Shown in pieces: positions 44,201 through 55,018 of a stretch of 64,000 bases of DNA. Position 1 is the stretch's first letter. Every line of letters starts with the position of its first letter. The position numbers and the translations under genes were made by a program. The DNA comes from Priapulus caudatus. Taxonomy: Eukaryota > Priapulida > Priapulimorpha > Priapulimorphida > Priapulidae. The stretch is taken from assembly GCF_000485595.1 (NCBI RefSeq), contig NW_014577651.1, positions 89,798 through 153,797 on the forward strand, given 5' to 3'. The notes beneath the pieces are model-generated. The model saw only the letters and a program-made list of their open reading frames with translations. It had not been told where the DNA came from and did no database searches.

Positions 44201-47200
44201 AAACACGAGGCATTCTCTCAGCGACTCATAACATCAGGCTATACAGCTGCAGCACTACACAGGACGCTTCCAAGCTGAATCCACCTCTGATTCAATGAAA
44301 GCTCTGTCCGCAGAAGAGTCACAGCTTCAATCCGCTGCAGTCAGTTTCAGTCAGCAGTGAGACGCAGCCTGGCTGTCGGCAAGTCCATGAGAGTGACAAA
44401 CGTGTCGAGTGGCGGCTTCAATGCCAGCAAGACCGACTAGTGGCGGGCTCTGCCCAATAGGCCCAAGAGACAGCTGGTGGTGTTGGACCGATGATCGATT
44501 CACCACCTGCTCACCCAGACACCGTTCTGACTACGCCCCTGTACTATGCGAGAGACTCTCAAACTTTGCGGAATGCAGTACAACACCTGCTCTGTTGATC
44601 TCCAACTATATCAGACTGCAATGCCTAGTCCAATGGAAAGACCCTCAGCGCTGGACCAACCTTATACTTCACCCGGGCATGATGCACACTCAATGAGTTT
44701 CCTGGGCGCGTTTCACAAAGCTCCGTTAAAGTTATCCGTTCGCTCTTAGCGAACGGAGGCATAACGGAGAACTTAAGCGAACGGACAACTCCTGTTTCAC
44801 GAACGCTCCGCTATGCCTCCGCTAATAGCGAGGACAGTCAGGCAGTCAGCTGGCAGATAACTACAAACATTATGTTGCCAGTTGCTAGGTTACGTTCTAT
44901 CATATACATAAGCAACAGCGCATGTGACAGAGATAGCTCTAACTAAACGCTATTGCAGAGAGTCAGTGTGTGCGTGTGCGTGTGTGTGTTGGTGTGTGTG
45001 TGTGTGTGTGTGTGGTGTGTGTGTGTGTGTGTTGTGTGTGTGTATGTGTGTGTGTGTCTGTGTTTCTGTTGTGTGTCTCTCGCTCTGTGTTGTGTGTGTG
45101 TGTGTGTGTGTGCGTGTGTGTGTGTGTGCTGGCATGTACGTTCACGCGCATAGCACGCATGCACACATGCAGCACGTATACGTGCACACGCACGCACACA
45201 CATACGCACACACACACGCACAACACATGCACACGCACGCGCACATCGCGCGCACACACCACCACACATGCACCGCTACACACACACACACACACATACA
45301 CACACACACACACCACACACACACACACACTATACCACAACCACACAACGCGCGGGCACGCACACACACGACACACACACGCCGGCGCGCGCGCACAACA
45401 CACACACACACACCGCGCGCGACGCACACACGTACACACACACGCGCGGCCGCGCACACACACACACACACAGCCGCCGGCGAGCACACACGTACACACA
45501 TCGCGCGCGCAGCAGCACACACACACACAACACACACGCACACACACACACACAGCATACACACTACACCACACACATACACACGCAGAGATACATACAC
45601 AAACTCTTACAGATTACATACTCGTTATACAGTTTTACATTGCAAATCTCTGTTGTATGTGTATCACGATTCTCGCTAACACTCGTGCTCGCAGTTGTGG
45701 AATCAACGATTGGACACTCCTAATGGAGCGTTAGCCTTACGACATTGTAGTCAGTGTTTTTTGGGGTACGTGCAAATTACTGTAGCATCAGTCGTGTGGC
45801 CACATGCTCGGAACTCGTTTTCTTCGTTTTCGGAAACGTACTAATCATTAATACTCGCACAGCGGCGTAGGACCTCCGTAAATCGGTGGCATATACAATC
45901 ATGCAATGCATGGTAAACTAGTTACACAACCTTTGTCATTACTCCTAGTGCAGAGTTAAACAAATTCCTTTCCCAATAACACGCACTGATAACAGCCAAG
46001 ACTATTTTTTAATTACGCAGAAGCTTCTTATTTCATGTTAGATTCAGTGACGAATTATTTGTATTTTATGGGTTTTATATCCACACTAACAGAGCGCGTC
46101 CGCTAAATTTAGCGGTGACGTGCAGGCAGACTGCCCACTAACAAGTTGTCCGCTAAAGTGCGGTAAAACGCTCGAAGCGACTTTTAGCGAACGGACCGGT
46201 TCGTGGAAACGCATCCTTCCGCTATTTAGCGGACAACTCGGGAGTTAGCGAGAGATAGCGGAGGAATATAGCGAACGGAGCTTTGTGAGAAACGCGCCCC
46301 TGGCTGTATAGGGGACACTGAATGAAATGCAGTCTGCGTGGACGTTCTCCCATGGAGCGCAGCGTTTGGGGCCAATGACCAGCAGCATCACCGGCGAAGG
46401 ACCCTGAAGACAAGGCTCTACGGGCATTACCGTCTCATCCATCGCGGTGTTGCTGCAGAGTTTCTACTCAAATGTGTGCAAAGACATACCAAGAGCTTGA
46501 GTGACACCTGAGACAGCCAGAAAAAACCTAACCGGAAAGACTATGGGTGCGACTGTCTCATAAGGCCGACATTGCTGGCGGCTTCATGTTCGCTGCGTGT
46601 ACGAGACGGAATGGTGACTTGTCTCCTCCACAGCACCTGTCTCAAAGGCAATGCTGCCGTATTTCTCGCAGCAGGTCACCACAATTCATGCCCGCTACAT
46701 GAGCTGGTATGTGCGACAGATGGAGCAACCGTCCCCCAGCGTTCCCGGAGACATACTGGAGGCCGCATGTCTGTCGCATTCTGATGGCGGAGACCGCAGT
46801 TTTGCCAGCAGATCAGGTCGGCGGAACAGGACATATATCAGCGAGAGAAAGGTGTGCTGGAGGTATGCAAGGGCATATCGACGAGCGCGAGCAAGTGGCT
46901 GTTGGTGGTGTCAACAGTTTCAGTGCTGTGTGCCCACCTCGAATATCGCCATGGAGGACAATTATGTACAGTGAAAGCTAGTGGGATGAGCGAGAAGCGC
47001 ACATGGTCGAGTGGATGAGAGGAGAAGAACAAGCACAAGGCAGAAGAGACGGGAAGAAGGACTGGATGAGGTCGATGAGCTGAGATCGCAGCAGAGGCTG
47101 GGACTGAAGTACACTCACCCTCACGAGCCGAGGCATCCAGGTCTCTTATAAATCATCTGCAATGGCCAAGTGCGCCCGATCACAGTGAATGTTCAGGATG

Positions 47201-50200
47201 CACTGACTATCGGGAGTTGAGCAAAGCAAGCAGTTCTCCGCCTCACTAAGCAGTGACTTCCACAAACCAAAAAGAAGAATGGTTAGATCAATGGAGGCAC
47301 TCTCCAAGAAGGCGAGTCGACGCCTCAAGGGGAAGGCCATCTACGACATCGACGACACTGTTAGTCGGCTGTTGGTCTTGGCGGCAGCAGCGGAGTGTGG
47401 ATCTATTCAACATTGTCGCGAGTTGATACTGAGGTCCAGTCCCAACATCCTGATCTGATGAGTATGAGATGTTTGAAGAGGGCCAACAAGGCGTGCTCGT
47501 CAAGTGTCTCGGTGTTTCTGTCAAGACTCCACCTGCCTCCAGACGGTGCGTGTTGGTTGGACACGCGGTCAGCTGCTGTACCACGTTGTGTGGCCAGTCG
47601 CTCGGGACGCAGTGAGATCTGGCTGCAAGCTTTGGTTACTGCTAGCCAACTACCCTCGCTCAAAGGAAATAGTCCTGTTGGACAGGCTATGACAAAGAAG
47701 CTGCCTAGGCAAAGGAGCGATGAGCGCAGTTAGAAGAGGACGATCCAAGAAAGTGCAGCTGACCCACACACACCCTGTCCATGCGACAAGTATCTCCACA
47801 ATGCCACAAACAAGAGTGCACTCACAACATCCTATGCGGCTACTCCCTTCCACACAACATCCGGCTTGTCAACAAGCTTGACTGTCGTCACCCCAATGCT
47901 GAAGGCAGAATCACTCTCTGAGCTACATCTGAAGGCGTCAGCAGAAGGCTGCCAGTAACAATCCGCATCCGTCATGATACTACAGACGTCTTCGTCCGCC
48001 TCCTGGTGTACTGGATATCAAGATGCGGGTCATTGCTAAGATTACAAATGGAAAGTGGAGTGGTGAGTCCTGGGATATCACAACAGGAACTGTTGAGCGG
48101 TTAGGCACCCAGAATTGCAGCCCACTTCTCGGTTCATCGCAGCTTTTTGTAGGCGTGGCGATACGGGTAGTACCCCTTGGAAAAGGAAAACCAGTCAGCA
48201 CTCAAGAATTCCTGAGGAGATTGTATTACCAGGTCTGGATCAAGTGTTGGAGAGCTTGGCGGCGAAGCCCATGCTTATACCAAACGCGACAGCAGACAGT
48301 CTCTTCTTCCCTCTCTACGGACAGAAGAGTTGTACGACAATGAATGATGCACGTACTCGCCTCTACCGCAGCCATAAGAAGCCGTAACAACTGAAGAAAC
48401 TGCCACCGACTGACGTCAACCTGCAGCTGCATGTGCTCCGAACTCACCTTCAGATGCTACTGTGGAAGGCAGCGAACCAACCTGACCCACCTGAAGAAGC
48501 TCTACATATTACCAACTTTGGTTGGAGTATCAAAGGCTCCACCATCACACCGACCATCTCAACAGCGCCAGTTGCTCCCCAAGCGCTCCTGGATGTAGTG
48601 AGCTGCAGCTGCAGCGCAGAGGGCAAGGCATGCAGCGGGGATAGTTGCAGCTGCAACCGTGCAGGCCTTTCATGCACAGACTATTGCAAGTGCGAGGGAG
48701 GAGTGGCATGTTGTTGTCAATTCACGAAAAATCAGATGGACACCGAAGACAATGAAGAGGAGCTAGGTGTAGATGACGACAATGACAATGACAATGATGA
48801 TGCGGATTGAGGAGTAATGAGGATGAGGAGTCATAGAGGATTGTGACAACTACTGTTTATTGTGTACTGTTTAAGGCTGTTTGCTATTTTTTCGTTGAAA
48901 TATGCCTATCTACTATCTATGAACAGTGAATTTACATTAAAGTGTCTTATTTTGACCGTTGACCTTTATTTTGACCTTGACCTTGACCCCATATCCAAAA
49001 AATAACTCCAGAAATGGATTCCCTGCCCTCGAAACCCCCTACAAAGAGGTATTGCATGACACTTTAGGGCATCGAGATCACAAATTGTAAATTGGCCAAA
49101 ATCGAAGATGAACGGCGGCGGCCATCTTGAATTCCAAGAAATGCTCAACGATGCACAGGTAGCCACCAAGCTAAATCAGCTCTTCTAACTATATAGAACA
49201 CATTTCCATGAAAAAAGTTTAGAGTAATTAACATTGCAGGGTCCCATATAGGACATATAGGGCTGGCAAACCGACTAAAACTTTTCCATGGTTATAACAT
49301 AGATGCCATGCTATCATAATCAATTTCCATGTGCATATAGACTGGTACCCGGTCAACAGTTCCACACGCTAAACTACGTGAGTACGTGGGTGTTGTACGT
49401 GAGTCTAGCCGTTAGGCGGGTCATAACCGGTTAGCGCCGGTTGCCCGTGTTGCACAGGAAACGAGGCTATATGCATATAGACTGGTACCCGGTCGACAGT
49501 TCCAGACGCTACACTACGTGAGTGTAGCGATATGCCGGAGTAAAGGTGGCGAACGGGTACCAGTCTACTATGCCTATAGTTTCGGCCCTCGTTGCGCTGT
49601 CTATGGCACGCCATGGCATATGTACTAGACTCGTCAACAACAACAAACAAAGAACAAACTTGAAATCAGTTTATTACAGCAAAGAAAGCGCGCCTAGTAG
49701 CGAACAAAGAATTGGGAGCATTTCTAGCAAATGTCGAGGTACGTGGGTAGTCCAATCCGTCGTGCAATCGCCAGAACTGCTCAATTCAGTTTGCGCGAAG
49801 AATTCCGCTACTATGTAATCCGTGTAAGGTGATGGAGTGGGGGCAGCGAAGTCGTGTTAGATCGCCGCCACCTAGGCGGCGTTGGCGCGCTTCTCGCGGA
49901 TATCCGGCTGCAGACTGTCTAGTAAACCCTGTTAGTCCAAAATGTGTTCACATACACGCCGAAACAGTGGAAGGCACAGGGACTATCCACTAACCTTTCT
50001 CAAAAGGAATGTTCGGTGGGATCGGTATAATAGTTGCCTGAACGAATGGCCGAGTTTAGTTGTCTTCAGGATTAACGATGTAAACTCCATCGTACGTAGT
50101 AGCAACAACTATTGCAAGACAGAATGGTAGCACTCAGCCATATCCTATGCAATCCTACCAGGTTGAAATAGAGAGCTTCCACTAGTACTAATTTCAACGC

Positions 50201-53200
50201 AGGCAAAAACACCACCTTTTGCTGGCAGGGCATACTTCCCTGTACCACCACTACAGTAACCTGAATCCATAGAAATTATAGTCGATTAAAGGAGCATAAA
50301 CCTTCTTCAACACAAATTAACTTTGAAATTGATCACTGGACATTGTAGCTCATACCAATCAGTGCAATGTAAATCTACCCTAGAACGACCCGGCAGTGCA
50401 AAATTCCGTTCTAAATTAAAAGCAAATCCATAGTTTAACGGCGCTCTCTTGAGGTGAAAAGGTTAATCCGATCACTTAACTCTTCGCCGATGTTAGCATG
50501 AAAGTACATTTCATGGCCTTCAATAAATCCATAAAAATCTTAAGCATCCTGGTTGACATAAAAAAGTTTTCTCATAATCGCTTCCGCATACCAAGTTCTC
50601 ACAAACATGTCTAAAATCTGCCCTTGTGCCCCATGACGCGTAACTGTTGACCCAAATTTCGGCACCACGTGATGCTTTACCACCCATGATGCTTATAACA
50701 CTCTGCCTACAACGAGCCCATAGTCGATTGCCGTTTAGATTTGTGCCAGCAATTCTGCATTTCTCTCTCTAGTACCTAATAAGATAGAATGTTCCCCCTT
50801 CTTTTACACCTATTGACCTTTGACCTTTGACCCCCAGCTTCGACATCCCAACTCGTTTTCGGATTACACCCCCACGTCCCGAATATCGTGACCGTACGTC
50901 GAGCGGTTAAGATTTGTGCCCAACTGTTGACGGACGGACGGACGATCATGCGATTATCATCATTCTACAAGCTGCACCTGACTACGTCAGATGAGCTAAA
51001 AATCAAAACCCGTGTGATATGTTTTGGGCCATTCCTTGTTAATTCACATACTAGAAATGAGCAAAATCCGTTGAACCTGAACTGACTTATGGCCATTTCC
51101 ATTTTTGCCAAAAAGTGGACGTGGCTCGGAAGTAGGTCGACTGGCGTGCTCCAAAATAGGACGTTCAAACCTCTCCCATGGGAGTAGCAACTGCATGCAA
51201 TTTTAAACATGTGGGTCAAACGTCTTGAGTTATCGTTGACCGTAGCCAAATGTTGACGGACGGACGTACGACGCATGGCAATAGCTCATCGATCTTGACG
51301 ATGTCAAGGCGAGCTAAAAACGGACCCTGTAATTTTTTTAATGTTTTAATTAAGGAAATAAGTTGAAAAGATGCACGCAAATAACAACAATTTCGTAAAT
51401 AAAGAGCCATAACTTCTAAAATATAATATTTAATAAAAATTCCAGACACCGTTTTCTCTTGTTAGCATTACAACGGAAAAAAAATGTTTGGAATTGGAGT
51501 TGTGAGTTTCGAGAAATAGTGTTTGAAAAATCAGCAACTTCAGCATTTCTAACAACGGAGATATTAGCAATTTTGTACATTTCACAATGATTGAACGGCT
51601 GTGTTTAGAATTGACCAAGGAAAGTAGAATTGCTACTGTTAGTACTTACTGCGACTTATCCGTGACTGTTTAACATCAACAAACTTCAAAAAAAGTCCTG
51701 CTGTTATAAATAAATAGTCAAATTAACTGATCTGTTTCGATCTCCCATTCACTGCCCCTAATTAATGTGTTATCGTCTCTATGTACACAAACGCGCATAG
51801 CGAGAATTCGAATATGTAAACCAGTGTGGCAACCAATTTTATGACACAGCAAGAATATAAATATATCTATGATATATTTACGTGTGACTGGGTTATTTTG
51901 AGGTTTAAAAGCTCGACACATATCCTTTAAAGAACTACCGTTATTTCATTTGGAGCAATATAAAAAAAAGCTGCGCTGGACTATAGAAGCTTTAATCTGG
52001 CATCATTCAAAAGGTATCCAACACGTGTTGACAAGTGGATATTACTAGTGCATCTCTTGGTCATATGATACTATTTTCCATTTGCGACGCTAGCATCGGG
52101 ACAGTTTGGAAATGCGAGCGCATTCGGTAAGAACGTGGCAGTGTGCGGAAACCGCATTGACCTGCAGGAGGACAGGCAGCGAGCTAATTCACGCCAGCAA
52201 GGTCTCACAGACATGCCTTCTGTTGATCATCGTCTCCTTGTCAGGTGAGGGTGGTGTGAGGGCAGGGACAATGAGTTAAGTAGACCTTATTTAACCTTCA
52301 AGTAAGATCATAGATGGTTGTGTGGATTGTACATTTCATATGCACCGAGGTGGTGTTCTTTTCTCTAGCACCAGTATGGAGAACCAGCAGAGACATCTTA
52401 GAGGCAACTGGTTGGCCTACTGGGAGCACGAAGTTGGTGAGTAGTTACTTATAATTAATTGACTACATCACGAATCTTCTACAGTATATATTTGTAAACT
52501 ATTAATTTGTTGCAATTTTTTACATTAAAAGTAAGCACTAATGGGACTAAATGTATCCTCAAATTCTTACCTGATAAGATTGTTTCTCAACTAGTTAAAG
52601 ATCCAAAAAACCATGGCGAGTTGATGTATTGATCACGACATTAAATGATTGCTATTAGACTATAGGCAGTACACTACAAATGCATTCAAATATTGACTTT
52701 TGTGGTCCCCTCCTTGGCAGAACATGAAACATTGTAGCTAATATGATGCCAATCACTATTCCAACTTATCCCACTCGCGCAACATGCACACTTACCCACA
52801 ATTCTTGCTCAAATATAATTAATGCAAATTTTTTCAATTTCATGCAATTTTTTCACTTAATGTGATTAAGCAACAAATAGGGCAGCTTTAACTTAAAGGA
52901 TATTTTATTGCAGCAGGTATCTAAGAAGATGACTTGGGTTAAAACCAAGTATTATATATTTATATTAAAATAGTTTTTTTTACAATTTCCAGTGGCGGAT
53001 CTACGGGGGGGGGAGGGGTTTAAACCCCCCCGTGGGGCTGCCCCGGACCCCCCTAGCAATAGAGTGCCTCGGCACGCTGGGGTGTGTAGGCCAATCCACC
53101 TATAGGTAAACGCCACACATTAGTAAAGACTAGGATCCGACGCCTGCAATTTCTTATGAGTTTTATTGTTTCACATGTTCATTGCAATAAAATAGTATGT

Positions 53201-54618
53201 TTCACGTTGTAGGGTGGATTTGGGTTTTAAAGATTTGTTAATGGATGAAAGTCATGATTTACCCCTTAAGTAACTACAACCCAATACCTCTTTCTTTAGG
53301 GGGTGGGATTCACCAACTACATATATTACTTTTTGTTTGTGGCTCATATCTGAATGATAAGCTGGATAAAAATTCATCTGCATTTGTTGCTGCTGTGTAA
53401 AAGTCTCCTTTGTTGTTTGTTTTTCTTTCTTTTTAATCAAAACATATAAAATGCAAATAGGAAAATCAAACACTTCCTCATTAATCTAAAGCATAGGTAT
53501 AAATTTGAAAAAATATTTCATGGAAGCCCTTATTGCTCTTGGAAAATGATTGCTTCAGAACTCATATTGATACTTTATTGTGATTTTCTGGTGTCTCTTC
53601 CGGTTGTATCTGTTGTGTACTGTGTGCCAGACAGATAATGCACACTTTGGGTAGGATATGAGAACTGCGGGATGTTGATGAAGGACACAATGCAGAACTA
53701 AGACCTCAGTATTTTTTTCCCGCTTGTAACTTGTAGCAGGCTCTGTGGTTTGTAGGCAGTGGGACTCGGGATTGCACTTTTACCGGCAGCTAAACAAAAA
53801 AAATAAAGCAAACAGAAGTTTGCCTATCTACTTTTATTTTGAATTAATCCTATATTACAAAAACAAATGGATTTGATTTGAATATATTTTCTGTATTTTC
53901 CATTTAAGCCCCCGGTCACAACGGATCGTACGAAATGTTGTCGTGGTGGACGCCATAAAATATTTGTCGTGGCCAGATCTTGCAACATGCTCGAATGTAT
54001 TCGAGTGTCCAAAGGGCTACGACACATCAGATGTTTAAGCGATGGTACGCGACAGAAAAAAAAGACGCAGTCTTGAGTTGTCGGCATTGTCGGGCTGTTT
54101 TTCACGTGAACAGGTCGTGGTTCACTCGTGGGATGCGCGTGCTAACAGTCGTGGGTCACTCGTGGACGCGCGAGCGCGTCCGTCTCCGACTATATAACGA
54201 CGTATTATCGCACGACAGTCACAAGACTGTCGTAGACAGACTCACGACAACGAGAAGAGATAGATACACAAACAAGTGCCGCAGAGCGACAGCGTCACCT
54301 GACGGCAGGTGTTCTGATGCTAAACTCAGGGGCAAACGAATCAAGAGCACCCTCCCATCGCCGCGTTCGCTCTCCTCGTTGTCTCTCATTCTTTCTCTTT
54401 CGCTCTCTCGCTCTTGCTATCTCTTCCCTTCACGCTCTCTCTCTCTCCCTCTCTCTCTCGCTCGATCACACACTTCTCTCTCTCTCTCTCTTTCTCTCTT
54501 TCTCTCTCTCTCCTCTCTCTCTCTCTCTTGCTCTCTCTTCCTTCACGCTCTCTCTCTTCCTCTTCTCTCGCTCGGGCATCACACTCACTCTCCCTCGTTG
54601 TCCTCTCTTTTCTTGTCT

Positions 54619-54670
<52 letters not shown>

Positions 54671-54972
54671 TGTCTTTGTCTTGTCTTTGTCTTTTCTCTC
54701 TCTTTCCTCTCTCTCTCCCGTCTTCTCCTCTCTTCGCCTCCCTCCTCTCTCCCTCTCTCTCCGCTCTCCCTCTCTCGCTCCTCCTCTCTCGCCTCCGTCT
54801 TTCTCTCTCTCGCTCTCTCATCTCGCTCTCCTCCTCTCTCCGCTCCTACCTCTCTCTCTCTCTCTCTCTCTTTCTCTCTATCCTCTCTCTCGCTTCTCGC
54901 TCTCTCGCTCTCTCCTCTCTCCTCCCTCTCTCTCTCCCTCCTCTCTCTCCTCCTCTTCCTCTCTCCTCTCTC

Positions 54973-55018
<46 letters not shown>

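Larger units (their letters stand above)
44074..48810 (+). pseudogene. Element C nuclease-like/CXC protein remains
   Basis: Broken by many indels and by the nested element. Recognisable pieces: [20 protein letters not shown] (about 47311-47370), a segment near 47972-48060 reading TTDVFV and YWISRCGS that fits the DTDV strand, [20 protein letters not shown] at 48130-48190 that fits the H(A/S)xxGxDT motif, then [33 protein letters not shown] and a cysteine array ([28 protein letters not shown]), ending in an acidic tail. The C-terminal stretch 48433-48810 is still open. Confidence 0.75.
43729..49242 (+). mobile_element. TIR element C: nuclease/CXC-encoding DNA transposon, decayed (5.5 kb with a nested element)
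   Basis: TIRs of about 330 bp: left 43729-44060, right about 48905-49242. Ends ACCCTGCAATGTTAATTACT and its complement. A flanking duplication is not visible. Inside are a broken gene with nuclease-like and CXC segments (44074-48810) and a nested TIR element (44705-46298). Located in the 25.5-kb WDR81 intron. Confidence 0.82.

Noticed and set aside
44924-45734. Long open frames on both strands rich in Thr-His or Cys-Val
   Set aside because: Translations of the GT/CA microsatellite.
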